Positions 42,474 through 51,274 of a stretch of DNA of 64,000 nt are shown in pieces. The stretch's first letter is position 1, and every line of letters begins with the position of its first letter. This stretch comes from Catenulispora yoronensis. Its GTDB lineage: Bacteria > Actinomycetota > Actinomycetes > Streptomycetales > Catenulisporaceae. The position numbers and the translations under genes were made by a program. The stretch lies in the NCBI RefSeq assembly GCF_039531695.1, contig NZ_BAAAQN010000019.1, positions 62,001 through 126,000 on the forward strand, in the 5' to 3' direction. The notes under the pieces are model-generated. The model ran no database searches and had not been told where the DNA came from. It was given only the letters and a program-made list of their open reading frames with translations.

Positions 42474-43208
42474 ATGTCTTCTGCCCGTCGATGGGCTTCG
42501 GCCGCGCTGGCGTTCTCCGGAGCGATATCCGCGGCCGTCCTGACGTCCCCGGCTTCCGCCGCGGTGTTCAACGGCAGCGCGCAAGGGCTCTCCCACCCGT
42601 TCCACAGCACCTCCGGCAACTGGTCCGGCTACGCCGCGACCGGCGCCCGCTTCACCTCGGTCAGCGCGACCTGGACCCAGCCCGCGGTGAGCTGCGGGTC
42701 GCAGACCACCTACTCGTCGTTCTGGGTCGGCCTGGACGGCGACGGCAGCAACTCGGTCGAGCAGACCGGCACCGAGGCCGACTGCTCCGGCGGCCGGGCG
42801 GTGTACTCGTCCTGGTACGAGATGTACCCGGCCTACCCGGTCAACTTCTCCAACCCGGTCTCCCCCGGCGACGTCTTCCAGGCCTCGGTCACCTACAACG
42901 GCAGCAACAAGTTCACGCTGGTGCTGACCGACAAGACCAAGAACTGGTCGCACACCATCCACTCCACGCTGAGCAATCCGGCGCTGGCCTCCGCCGAGGT
43001 GATCGCCGAGGCGCCGTCGAGCAGCAGCGGCGTGCTGCCGCTGGCGAAGTTCGGCACCGTGAACTTCAGCGCCTCCAAGGCCAACGGCGCGGCCCTGTCG
43101 TCCTTCTCGCCGGACAAGATCACCATGGCCACCGGCAGCACCACCAAGGCGGTGCCGGGCGCGCTCTCGTCCGCGGGGAACTTCTCCGTGGCCTGGAAGC
43201 ACAGCTGA
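42474..43208 (+). CDS. Secreted G1-family (eqolisin-like) glutamic peptidase
   Basis: 244 residues. A signal peptide (SSARRWASAALAFSG with an Ala-X-Ala site near SPASAA) precedes the mature beta-sandwich. The G1 pattern is clear: NWSGYAATG, SATWTQPAVSC, SSFWVGLDG, the catalytic Gln in VEQTGTEADC, SSWYEMYP, and the catalytic Glu in SAEVIAEAP. These peptidases are secreted and mostly acid-active. GGAG before the ATG supports the start. Two hairpins follow, the second with a T-run. Confidence 0.92.
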   Translation: MSSARRWASAALAFSGAISAAVLTSPASAAVFNGSAQGLSHPFHSTSGNWSGYAATGARFTSVSATWTQPAVSCGSQTTYSSFWVGLDGDGSNSVEQTGTEADCSGGRAVYSSWYEMYPAYPVNFSNPVSPGDVFQASVTYNGSNKFTLVLTDKTKNWSHTIHSTLSNPALASAEVIAEAPSSSSGVLPLAKFGTVNFSASKANGAALSSFSPDKITMATGSTTKAVPGALSSAGNFSVAWKHS

Positions 43209-43220
43209 ACGAACCGGGGT

Positions 43221-43247
43221 CCGGTTCCGCGTGATGGGCGGAACCGG
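43221..43247 (+). terminator. Hairpin after the G1 peptidase gene
   Basis: Perfect 10-bp stem CCGGTTCCGC / GCGGAACCGG with a 7-nt loop, starting 13 bp after the stop codon. Confidence 0.7.
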
Positions 43248-43258
43248 GCTCGAGCATG

Positions 43259-43297
43259 CCTCGGCCCGGCGGGGGGACCGCCGGGCCGAGGGGTTTT
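43259..43297 (+). terminator. Intrinsic terminator with T-run
   Basis: 14-bp stem CCTCGGCCCGGCGG and complement, 5-nt loop, followed by GGTTTT. It is the most classical Rho-independent terminator in the window and acts in tandem with the preceding hairpin. Confidence 0.9.
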
Positions 43298-43382
43298 CTC
43301 AACGCGTCAGCGCGTCGGCGCACCCGGAGCTCTGGGACTCAGGGGCCAGAGCTCAGGGCTCAAGGCCGAGCACTCGCGAAGC

Positions 43383-45056
43383 TCAGGCCTGAGCGTCGGC
43401 GAGCGCCTTCTGCGCCGCGGCCAGGGCCGCCTGCGCGGCGGTGAGCTTGTCGCTCGCGGCCTTCACCGCGACCGCGTAGCCCTGCGCGGCCTTGGTGGAG
43501 GCGGCGTCGGCGGCGGTGATCGTCGCGTCGCTGGTCGCCTTGACCGCGGCGTCCAGCGCGGCGGCGGCGTTGGTCACCGCCGCGTCGGTGCTGGGCGCGT
43601 CGATCGCCACTTCCAGGTTCCAGCGCGCGACGGACAGCGCGTCCACGATCGCCTGGCTCGGGTGCGCGCCGGCGCCCTGGAACGCGGCCAGCGCCTGGCC
43701 GTACCCGGTGTAGGCGGTCTTGACCTTGACGTCGGTGGAGACCTTCGCGCCGTCGAACAGCTGCTTCTCGGCGGTCTTCACCGCGTTGTCGCTCCCGCCC
43801 GCGACGGCGGTGTCGAAGGCGACCAGGGCGGCACCCGGCGCGGCGGTGTCGGCGACGGTGCCGTCGTAGCCCTTCTGGGCGGTGGCGACATCGGCCTGGG
43901 CCTTGACCACGGCCGCCTTGAGCTGGTCGATGTAGACCGTGTAGCCGCCGTTCAGCAGGAGCTGGATCTGCGTCTGCACACCCTGCGACACGGCCTGCAG
44001 GCCGCCGAAGATGGTGACGTGCTGGAGCGGCGCGGAGAACCCGACCAGCGCGGCGGCGGTGGTCGGCGGCAGGTGCGCCGGGTCGGTGAGCAGCAGCGCG
44101 CCGTGGTTGGACGCCGCGAAGACACCGCCGACCAGCGGGTCCGCGAAGCTGGTCAGGCCGTTGGCCACGACCGCGGTCCTGCTGTCCTTCAGGATCGACT
44201 TGGTGGCCACCGCGGCGGCGGTGGCGTACCGGTCCGCCCCGGCCAGCTCGGTGTCCTTGACACCCAGCTTGTTCACCGCGGTCACGGCCGGGGTGCCGAC
44301 CGAGGTGACGGTGCCGGCGCCCTTGATGAACGCGGCGGTGGCGGCGTCGGTGACGGTGGTGCCGTTGGACAGCACGATCGCCGAGTCCGGCGCGGCGGCG
44401 GCCAGCGGGCCGGCCGACAGGGCGTCGGCGAAGTTCGCGCCGGTGGCGACGATCGCGTTCTTGGCGTTCAGCGTGCTGGAGTGCGCGATGTCCAGCGCGG
44501 TGGCGTAGCGGTCGAAGCCGCCGATCCGTTCCACGCCGTATCCCAGGGCCCTGAGCTGGTTCTCGACCGCCGGGGTGATGGCGGCCTCGCCGCCGAGGAT
44601 GGTGATCTTCTTGCCCTTGGCCGCGTCGCCGGTGCCGAGCACCCGCTTGATCTCGGCGGCCACCCCGGGCGTCAGCGACTTGGAGTCGGTGAGCAGCAGC
44701 GCCGAGCCGGACTTGGCGGCCAGCGGCGTACCGGCCAGGGCGTCGACGTAGAGGTCGCCGCGGGCGATGACGACGCCCTTGGCGGAGCCGCCGGCCTTGA
44801 AGGCGGTCTGGGAGGCGTTGAGCGCCGTCAGGTAGCGGTCGGAGCCGCCGACGCGGTCCAGGACCGGGGCGGCGTTGGTGGTCGCGGTGTTCGTGCTCGC
44901 GGTGTTCGAGTTCGCGGTGTTCGAGTTCGTGGTGCCTGCGTTGGACCCCGTTGACGTGCCGGTGTCGGCGGCCATCGCCGGAGCCGCGGCGACGGCGCCG
45001 GCGGCCATCGCCGATGCTATGAGGGCGGAGACGGCCAGCGGACGGTTCTTGCTCAT
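43383..45056 (-). CDS. Secreted surface protein with three cell-wall-binding (CWB2) repeats and helical C-terminus
   Basis: 557 residues. A signal peptide ending APAMAA is followed by a Thr/Asn/Ser-rich spacer built from 15-bp repeats. Three CWB2 repeats begin near residues 66 (RVGGSDRYLTA), 172 (RIGGFDRYATA) and 270 (LAGADRYATA); this trio is the usual unit that anchors proteins to secondary wall polymers. The last 180 residues are Ala/Lys-rich and predicted coiled-coil, with no enzyme motif. It may be an S-layer-like or adhesive stalk protein. The short 3' flank contains ctcagg repeats that echo the stop region. Confidence 0.9.
   Translation of the reverse strand: MSKNRPLAVSALIASAMAAGAVAAAPAMAADTGTSTGSNAGTTNSNTANSNTASTNTATTNAAPVLDRVGGSDRYLTALNASQTAFKAGGSAKGVVIARGDLYVDALAGTPLAAKSGSALLLTDSKSLTPGVAAEIKRVLGTGDAAKGKKITILGGEAAITPAVENQLRALGYGVERIGGFDRYATALDIAHSSTLNAKNAIVATGANFADALSAGPLAAAAPDSAIVLSNGTTVTDAATAAFIKGAGTVTSVGTPAVTAVNKLGVKDTELAGADRYATAAAVATKSILKDSRTAVVANGLTSFADPLVGGVFAASNHGALLLTDPAHLPPTTAAALVGFSAPLQHVTIFGGLQAVSQGVQTQIQLLLNGGYTVYIDQLKAAVVKAQADVATAQKGYDGTVADTAAPGAALVAFDTAVAGGSDNAVKTAEKQLFDGAKVSTDVKVKTAYTGYGQALAAFQGAGAHPSQAIVDALSVARWNLEVAIDAPSTDAAVTNAAAALDAAVKATSDATITAADAASTKAAQGYAVAVKAASDKLTAAQAALAAAQKALADAQA
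44881..44940. repeat. 15-bp in-frame minisatellite in the CWB2 gene
   Basis: Four units of the type ctcgcggtgttcgag encode the Thr/Asn/Ser spacer (NTANS/NTAST) between signal peptide and first CWB2 repeat. Confidence 0.85.
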
Positions 45057-45204
45057 AGGTAAAACCCCATCAGTAGATTCCAGCCGACCTCAGGCCGACC
45101 GATAACCACCTCATCACAAATGGATTACGAACCTGAAATCGAGTACTGAGAACCATTGGTACGGCTACTGCCTGTCGCCGTGCCGATTGTGGTCAAGACT
45201 CTGG

Positions 45205-47196
45205 CTATCCCCGCAGGTCCACCAGGACCGGAGGCGTCCGGAAGCCGTCCGCCGTGGCCAGCGAGATCAGGGCGTGCCCGGTCGGAATCTCATTGATGAT
45301 CTCCGACGGCGACCACACGTACCGCTCCACCGGCCGCGTCGACACCGAGCGCTGATGCGCCACCGACGACCCGCCGGTCAGCGCCAGCAGCTGCCCGGGC
45401 CGCTTGGTGTTGCGCCCCAAGGACTGCGCACTGCGCCGCCGCTCCGGCGGGCCGGTGATGGTCCCCGAGCGGGTGGTGTGCTCCTGCCCGGTGGTCACCG
45501 TGGTCTCCGGAACCCATTGCTTGCCCCAGAAATCCGCGATGTAGGCGGCGTCCTGCGGGTCGATCCCGGCGAAGACCGCCTTGCACCCGGTGTTCGCGAA
45601 CACGGTCGCGCGCAGGTCCTCGGGGAACTCCCGCATCGACTGGGCCAGCAGGATCAGGCCGGCGTTGGCCGCGCGCGCCCGTTGCAGGCCCTGCACCACG
45701 TACTCGTCCACGAACCGCCCGGCGTCGTCGACCACCAGGCCCTTGAAGATCGAGCGGTCGACGTCCGGCGCGGAGACGGTCTGGACGAACTGCGACACGG
45801 CCAGCCGGGCCAGGATCCGGGCGGCCTGCGGGTGCGCGCCCTCGGGCAGCGCGATCCGGACCCGCAGCGGCTTGTCGATCTCGCGCATCGAGAACCGCCG
45901 GTCCGGCGGGCCGTCGAACAGGTCGACCAGGGCCGGCCGGTCCAGCAGCCGGAGCCGCTCGACCAGCAGCCGCGGGCCGCCCTGGTCCAGTTCGGCGATC
46001 AGCTCGCGCAGCGTGGGGTAGCGGCTCTCGCGCTCGCGGAACCAGCTCAGCGCGGCGTCCAGCGCGTTGTGCGCGGCGGCGTCCGCCTCCGGCTCCACAC
46101 CGGGCGGCAGCAGCGCGCCGGCCAGCCGGTCGGCGGCCTCGGCCGGGTTGCGGGCGCCGCCGTAGAGGTCGAAGCCCCACGGCGACTCGGGATTGCCGGG
46201 GTCGATGTCGACGTCGAAGAAGCCGGGCAGGGCGTAGTCGCCGCGCGGGTCGATGACCACCACCGAGGCCATGTTGGTCAGGGTCTGCAAACCGAGGAGT
46301 TCCACGATGGGACGCGCGAAGCTGCGCGACTTGCCGCTTCCGGGCGGCCCTATCACCAGCAGCGAGGTGCGCAGCACCTCGGCGTCCAGCGCGAAGGTCT
46401 GGCCGGCGTGGGTGGCCGGGTTCTTGCCCGTCCTGGAGGCCACGCCCAGGCGCACCTGCCCGGTCATCAGGTCGTGCTCGCCGAGCCGGGCCGGCAGGTC
46501 GCGCTGGCCGGAGGCGTGCAGCCAGGCGTGCGCCCCGGCGTCCTCGATCTCGGCGGCGGCCGCGGCCAGGCGGTCGTCGTCGCCCTGCGCCTGCCGGATC
46601 ACCCGGGTCACCCGGACGTAGTCCACGTCGGTGAGCTCGCCGTGGTCGGCCGCGGCGTCCAGGCGGCTGGCCGCGGCGACGTGCCCGGCGCTGCGCAGGT
46701 CCCGCCACATGTCCGGCTTCGGCGGCGGCAGCGCCTTGCGCCGGCGGGCCGCGCCGCCGAAGCGGTCGCCGTGCTGCTCCCACAGCACCCGCCCGACCGG
46801 CACCCAGCCGCCGGCCCAGCCGCAGGCCCCCAGCACCAGGACGATGAAGACGACCCAGAGCGGGAACCCGTGCAGCCCGATCGAGGTGAGGATGATGCCG
46901 GCCGGGACCGCCAGCACCACCAGGGCCAGCGGGGCGTACATCAGGTAACGCAGAGCCCGCTGCCGGGACTCGCGGCCGACCCGCGCGGCCGCCGCCTGCC
47001 GCGGGTCGCGGCCGTAGGCGAAGACTCCGGGCACGTCCACCAGCCGCGGGCCGTGGACCCAGGCCTGCACGTCGGGCCGGGTGCGCTCGGTCCACTTGGT
47101 GCCGGTCCAGTAGCGCAGCTGCGGGTGGCCCGCGGGATCGGCGTACCAGCCCGGCGGCAGAGGTCCGGGGGCGGGGGCCTGGCCTTGAGTCGTCAC
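45205..47196 (-). CDS. DUF2510 - transmembrane - VirD4/TraG-like ATPase
   Basis: 663 residues from a GTG start. Residues about 14-40 form a DUF2510 module (GWYADPAGHPQLRYWTG). Two membrane helices follow (about 85-130). The ATPase has Walker A IGPPGSGKS, Walker B-like VVIDPRGD and GLVVDDAGRF, and the sensor LLAQSMREFPED, the pattern of type IV coupling proteins that pump DNA or protein. No relaxase, mating-channel or other transfer gene is present, so it is a solitary chromosomal coupling-like ATPase. Its cargo is unknown; a role in secretion or DNA translocation is inferred. Confidence 0.85.
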   Translation of the reverse strand: MTTQGQAPAPGPLPPGWYADPAGHPQLRYWTGTKWTERTRPDVQAWVHGPRLVDVPGVFAYGRDPRQAAAARVGRESRQRALRYLMYAPLALVVLAVPAGIILTSIGLHGFPLWVVFIVLVLGACGWAGGWVPVGRVLWEQHGDRFGGAARRRKALPPPKPDMWRDLRSAGHVAAASRLDAAADHGELTDVDYVRVTRVIRQAQGDDDRLAAAAAEIEDAGAHAWLHASGQRDLPARLGEHDLMTGQVRLGVASRTGKNPATHAGQTFALDAEVLRTSLLVIGPPGSGKSRSFARPIVELLGLQTLTNMASVVVIDPRGDYALPGFFDVDIDPGNPESPWGFDLYGGARNPAEAADRLAGALLPPGVEPEADAAAHNALDAALSWFRERESRYPTLRELIAELDQGGPRLLVERLRLLDRPALVDLFDGPPDRRFSMREIDKPLRVRIALPEGAHPQAARILARLAVSQFVQTVSAPDVDRSIFKGLVVDDAGRFVDEYVVQGLQRARAANAGLILLAQSMREFPEDLRATVFANTGCKAVFAGIDPQDAAYIADFWGKQWVPETTVTTGQEHTTRSGTITGPPERRRSAQSLGRNTKRPGQLLALTGGSSVAHQRSVSTRPVERYVWSPSEIINEIPTGHALISLATADGFRTPPVLVDLRG

Positions 47197-47373
47197 ACGT
47201 TCTGTGTATCAGAACTACGACTCGGCGAAAGGGAGCGGCGCGGAGCCCGGCCGGCCCCCGCACTCGCCAATTCGGCCCAACGCCGAACCTGGACCCGCCA
47301 CCGCGTCCTGTGCCGCTCCGGCACGGCGCGCTTAGGCTGCGGAAGAACCGCGACTACCCCGCCAGGAGGCACC

Positions 47374-48705
47374 ATGACCGAGCTCAAGCAGGAACGGCGT
47401 CTCGTCACCGAGATCCCGGGCCCGAAGTCCCGCGAGCTGTTCGAGCGCCGCAACCGGGTGGTCGCCCGCGGCGTGTCCACCACGCTGCCGGTGTTCGTCA
47501 CCGACGCCGACGGCGCGATCCTGCTCGACGCCGACGGCAACCAGCTGCTGGACCTGGGCTCGGGCATCGCCGTGACCTCGGTCGGGCACGCCGACACCAA
47601 CGTCGTCCGCAACGCCTCCGAGCAGCTGGCGAAGTTCACCCACACCTGTTTCATGGTCACGCCGTACGAGTCCTACGTCGCGGTCTGCGAGGCGCTGGCC
47701 GAGCTCACCCCCGGCGACTTCGAGAAGCGCTCGGCGCTGTTCAACTCCGGCGCCGAGGCGGTCGAGAACGCGGTCAAGATCGCCCGGGCGTACACCAAGC
47801 GCCAGGCCGTCGTGGTCTTCGACCACGGCTACCACGGCCGCACCAACCTGACGATGGCCCTGACCGCCAAGGTCGCCCCCTACAAGGACGGCTTCGGCCC
47901 GTTCGCCCCCGAGGTCTACCGGGTGCCGATGGCCTACCCGTTCCGCTGGCCCACCGGCCCGGACCAGGCCGCCGCCGAGGCCCTGGCGCAGACCAAGACC
48001 CTGATCGAGAAGCAGGTCGGCGCGCACAACGTGGCGGCGGTCCTGATCGAGCCGATCCAGGGCGAGGGCGGCTTCATCGTGCCCCCGGACGGCTTCCTGC
48101 CCGGCCTGGCCGAGTGGTGCCGCGAGCAGGGCATCGTGTTCATCGCCGACGAGATCCAGTCCGGCTTCTGCCGCACCGGCGACTGGTTCGCGGTGGACCA
48201 CGAGGGCGTGATCCCGGACCTGATCACCACCGCCAAGGGCATCGCCGGCGGCCTGCCGCTGGCCGCGGTCACCGGCCGCGCCGAGATCATGGACGCCGCC
48301 GGCCCCGGCGGCCTGGGCGGCACCTACGGCGGCAACCCGGTGGCCTGCGAAGGCGCGCTCGGCGCCCTGCAGACCATGAAGGAGCAGGACCTGGCCGGCC
48401 GGGCCCGCAAGATCGAGGCCGTGATGAAGGACCGCCTCGGCAGGCTCGCCGCCGCCGACCCGCGGATCGGCGAGGTCCGCGGCCGGGGCGCGATGATCGC
48501 CGTCGAGCTGGTCAAGCCGGGCACCAAGGAGCCGGACGCGGAGCTGGCCGGCGCCGTCGCCAAGCGCTGCCACGCCGCCGGCGTGGTGATCCTGACCTGC
48601 GGCACCTTCGGCAACGTGCTGCGGTTCCTGCCGTCGCTGGTGATCGGCGAGGAGCTGCTGGAGGACGGCCTGAAGGTGATCGAGGAGGCCTTCGCCGCGG
48701 CGTGA
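47374..48705 (+). CDS. gabT: 4-aminobutyrate aminotransferase
   Basis: 443 residues with CCAGGAGG before the ATG. Class-III PLP transaminase motifs are complete: NSGAEAVENAVKIAR, FDHGYHGRT, IEPIQGEGG, FIADEIQSGFCRTG and the PLP Lys in TTAKGIAGGLP. The sequence is the actinobacterial GabT type, converting GABA and 2-oxoglutarate to succinate semialdehyde and glutamate. No semialdehyde dehydrogenase is adjacent, though the aldehyde dehydrogenase at 33.7 kb could act on the product. Confidence 0.93.
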   Translation: MTELKQERRLVTEIPGPKSRELFERRNRVVARGVSTTLPVFVTDADGAILLDADGNQLLDLGSGIAVTSVGHADTNVVRNASEQLAKFTHTCFMVTPYESYVAVCEALAELTPGDFEKRSALFNSGAEAVENAVKIARAYTKRQAVVVFDHGYHGRTNLTMALTAKVAPYKDGFGPFAPEVYRVPMAYPFRWPTGPDQAAAEALAQTKTLIEKQVGAHNVAAVLIEPIQGEGGFIVPPDGFLPGLAEWCREQGIVFIADEIQSGFCRTGDWFAVDHEGVIPDLITTAKGIAGGLPLAAVTGRAEIMDAAGPGGLGGTYGGNPVACEGALGALQTMKEQDLAGRARKIEAVMKDRLGRLAAADPRIGEVRGRGAMIAVELVKPGTKEPDAELAGAVAKRCHAAGVVILTCGTFGNVLRFLPSLVIGEELLEDGLKVIEEAFAAA

Positions 48706-48721
48706 GGCCGGGCGGACGGCA

Positions 48722-48747
48722 GCCGGTGCGCAGCGGTTCGCACCGGC
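48722..48747 (+). terminator. Hairpin after gabT
   Basis: 9-bp stem GCCGGTGCG / CGCACCGGC with an 8-nt loop, 17 bp after the gabT stop. Confidence 0.7.
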
Positions 48748-48799
48748 CGCCATCGCTTTCTCGACGGCCCGGCCAGCCCTGCCGACCCGGCACGTTCGG

Positions 48800-48835
48800 C
48801 AAGCCCGACTAGCCCGGCTAGCCCGACTGGCCCGA
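48800..48835. repeat. 9-bp repeats spanning the stop codon of the BAAT-like gene
   Basis: Four contiguous 9-bp units (caagcccga, ctagcccgg, ctagcccga, ctggcccga). The stop codon of the minus-strand gene is the cta at 48818, and the preceding unit carries the same cta. Confidence 0.85.
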
Positions 48836-50092
48836 CAGCCCGGCCATCAGGTCGAAGACCGCCTTCCAGGTCTGCGCCTGCGCCGCCGCGTTGGCCTGGC
48901 GGGTGCCGCCGAGCTGGAACGTCCGGCCGCTCAGCGTGTACGTGGTCAGCAGCGGCAGGTACGGGATGGCGCCGACCATGTGCCCGGCGTCCTGGTACAC
49001 GTGCGCCGCGTGCGGATGGGCGACGCCGGCCCGGTTCAGCTCGTCGTCGATCTGGCGGGCCCAGGCCGGCGCGGTCCAGAGCTTGTCGTCGGTGCCCGCG
49101 AAGGCCTGGACCGGGCCGTCGACCTTGTCCACCGGGATGTCGGCGCCGGGCGGGGCGACGGGGTCGCCGGCCCGGGTCCAGGCGACGTCGGAGTCGGGCA
49201 GGCCGCCCCACACCTCGGCGCTGGGCGCGATCAGGACCGCGCCGTGCACCAGGTCCGGGTAGTACTGGGCGGTCAGCAGAGCGGCCTCCGAGCCGCGTGA
49301 GACGCCGAACAGCAGGACGTGGCGCTTGTCGATCAGCGGCTGCTGCTCCAGCCAGGTCGCGGCTTTGACGAAGTACTCCAGCGGGATGCTCTGGAGGTTC
49401 TGGGGCGTGCCGGTGACGGCGAAATAGCCGACCGACAGCGCCGGGATGCCCTTCGCCGCCATGAGCATCGCCGCGCCGTAGGTCGACTCGCCGCCCTCGG
49501 AGCCGCCGATCATGATCAGGGCCGGCGTGGGCTTGACGAGCCCCGGCGGCAGGAACAGGTGGCCTTCGAAGCCGTCGTGCGCGACGGTCAGCTCCTGGAC
49601 GGTCTCCCCCGGCGCCTGGAACACGCGCTTCACGCTCTGCGTGGTCGTCGCGCCTTGGTCCGTCGCGGTGACGTCCACCGAGAAGCCGGTCGTCGGGAAC
49701 TTCTCGGACGGGTCCCCGGCCGGCGGGTCCATCGACCAGAACAGCCCCATGGCGTCCACGCCGCCGTAGCTGCCGCGGACCGGGGCCTGCGCCGCGAGGT
49801 CGACCGTCCCGGCGGCGTCCGCGCGGAAGTCGGCCTGGCTGCTCCAGTGCACGCCGCGGTCGTCGACCGCCGTCGCCCGCACCGTGACCGTGGAGCCCGG
49901 GGCTCCGCCGAGGACCGTGATGTGGACCGGTTCGTACGCGAGCCCCTGCGTCTTGTCGATGCTCAGCCGCAGCGCGGTCGGAGTCTTCGCGGCGCTCTTG
50001 CCGCACCCCGCCACCGTCGACAGCGCCGCGACGCTCGCCGCCGTCACCAGCGCCAGACCGAGAACCCGCCTCCGGGTTCGCCGATCCCCCAT
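48818..50092 (-). CDS. Acyl-CoA thioesterase / bile-acid acyltransferase-like (BAAT) lipoprotein
   Basis: 424 residues. The N-terminus is a lipoprotein signal (RRTRRRVLGLALV, lipobox STVAGC). Next is a beta-sandwich domain like the acyl-CoA thioesterase N-terminal domain (SIDKTQGLAYEPVHITVLGG), then a BAAT_C alpha/beta-hydrolase domain with IGGSEGG, the nucleophile elbow GVSRGSEAAL and the catalytic His in DAGHM. Homologues act on acyl-CoA in the cytosol, so an exported lipoprotein form must use another ester or amide. The last residues (GLSGQSG) and the stop lie inside a 9-bp repeat. Confidence 0.88.
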   Translation of the reverse strand: MGDRRTRRRVLGLALVTAASVAALSTVAGCGKSAAKTPTALRLSIDKTQGLAYEPVHITVLGGAPGSTVTVRATAVDDRGVHWSSQADFRADAAGTVDLAAQAPVRGSYGGVDAMGLFWSMDPPAGDPSEKFPTTGFSVDVTATDQGATTTQSVKRVFQAPGETVQELTVAHDGFEGHLFLPPGLVKPTPALIMIGGSEGGESTYGAAMLMAAKGIPALSVGYFAVTGTPQNLQSIPLEYFVKAATWLEQQPLIDKRHVLLFGVSRGSEAALLTAQYYPDLVHGAVLIAPSAEVWGGLPDSDVAWTRAGDPVAPPGADIPVDKVDGPVQAFAGTDDKLWTAPAWARQIDDELNRAGVAHPHAAHVYQDAGHMVGAIPYLPLLTTYTLSGRTFQLGGTRQANAAAQAQTWKAVFDLMAGLSGQSG

Positions 50093-50353
50093 CGCACACC
50101 GCCCCTTTTTCCGATCCGTCCGTGCTCGTTCGCGCCGCCCCACTGGACCACCCGCCGAGCGCCGCCGTCTTTGCGGCGTTACGGTCGCGATGTCCGGTGC
50201 GCGACGATGGGAGCCTTGCGATGCCCGACTGCGGCCAGCCACCGATATCTGGAACCTTTCTCCACCTTGGCGCGCACCATGCAGGAGCCGTGGTGGAGTC
50301 GCGGTGGAGCGAGCGGCCCTCGCGTCCTCGCCGTCTTTGAGGAGCCGCTTCTC
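50093..50353. other. Divergent promoter region, no gene seen
   Basis: About 260 bp between the BAAT-like lipoprotein and the lipase operon. Frames here are short and without ribosome binding sites. A direct repeat of ggtggag lies near 50291-50310. No hairpin with clear terminator form. Confidence 0.4.
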
Positions 50354-51274
50354 ATGACGATGTCCCCTGTATCCCCTGTCCTGGCCCCGATTCCGTCGGC
50401 ACCGCCGCGCCTGACACCGGTCCGCGAGGAAGTGCGGCTGGCCGCGACCCCGGACGGCGTGGAGCTGTTCGTCCGGGACTGGAGGCCCGAACCTGGCGTC
50501 GCGCAGCGCGGCGCGATCCTGCTCGTGCACGGCCTCGGCGAGCACAGCGGCCGTTATCGCACGCTCGCAGAGTTCCTCACGGAGCTGGGATACCGGGTCC
50601 GGGCCTACGACCACGCCGGGTTCGGCCGCTCCGACGGCCCGCGCGGCCACGTCCGGCGGCCGTCGGCCCTGGTCGACGACCTGGCGACGGTGTTCGAGGA
50701 CTTCGACGCCGCAGTCCGGGCCGACGACCGGGGCGCGCCGCCGCCGCTGGTGCTCGGGCACAGCCTCGGCGGCTGCGTCGTGGCGCGCGCCCTGACCGGC
50801 GGCCGCGTGCACCCGCGGGCGGTGGTGCTGTCGTCGCCGGCGGTGGGGCAGAGCCCGAACGGGGTCCGCGGCGTCGCGTTGCGGGCGGCGGAGCTGCTGC
50901 CGCGCGGGCTGACCGTCCCGAACGGCCTGCCCAAGAACGGCCTGTCGCACGACCCGGCGGTGGCGGCGGCGCTGCGCGCCGACCCGTTCTGCCACGACCG
51001 GATCTCCGCGGCCCTGGCCCGCTTCATCTTCACCGAGGGCGAGCGCGCGGTCCTGGACGCGGGCCGGGTGCCCTGTCCGGTGCTGGTGCTGATCGCCGGC
51101 GCGGACCGGCTGATCGACGCGGCCGGGGCCCGCCGCTTCGGCGCGGCGCTGCCGAGGGGAAGCACGCGGATCGCGGAGTTCCCGGGGGCGTACCACGAGT
51201 TGTTCAACGAGGCCGAGCCGACGCGGGCGTTCGTGCTGGACACGCTGCGCACCTGGCTGGCGGGGTTGGAATGA
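50354..51274 (+). CDS. Monoacylglycerol lipase-like alpha/beta hydrolase
   Basis: 306 residues from ATG 50354. Motifs of the Hydrolase_4 (lysophospholipase/MGL) family: LLVHGLGEHSGRY, the nucleophile GHSLGG, the acid in LIAGADRLID and the catalytic His in GAYHELFNE. No export signal. Its stop overlaps the start of the next gene (ATGA), making it the first gene of a three-gene unit with a surface protein and a sortase. Confidence 0.9.
   Translation: MTMSPVSPVLAPIPSAPPRLTPVREEVRLAATPDGVELFVRDWRPEPGVAQRGAILLVHGLGEHSGRYRTLAEFLTELGYRVRAYDHAGFGRSDGPRGHVRRPSALVDDLATVFEDFDAAVRADDRGAPPPLVLGHSLGGCVVARALTGGRVHPRAVVLSSPAVGQSPNGVRGVALRAAELLPRGLTVPNGLPKNGLSHDPAVAAALRADPFCHDRISAALARFIFTEGERAVLDAGRVPCPVLVLIAGADRLIDAAGARRFGAALPRGSTRIAEFPGAYHELFNEAEPTRAFVLDTLRTWLAGLE

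Noticed and set aside
45057..45204. c-di-AMP (ydaO) riboswitch before the CWB2 gene
   Set aside because: Wall-related genes often have one, but I could not find the conserved core sequence in this leader.
45205..47196. Remnant of an integrated conjugative element
   Set aside because: No relaxase, integrase, attachment-site repeat or tRNA is nearby and base composition does not differ from neighbours.
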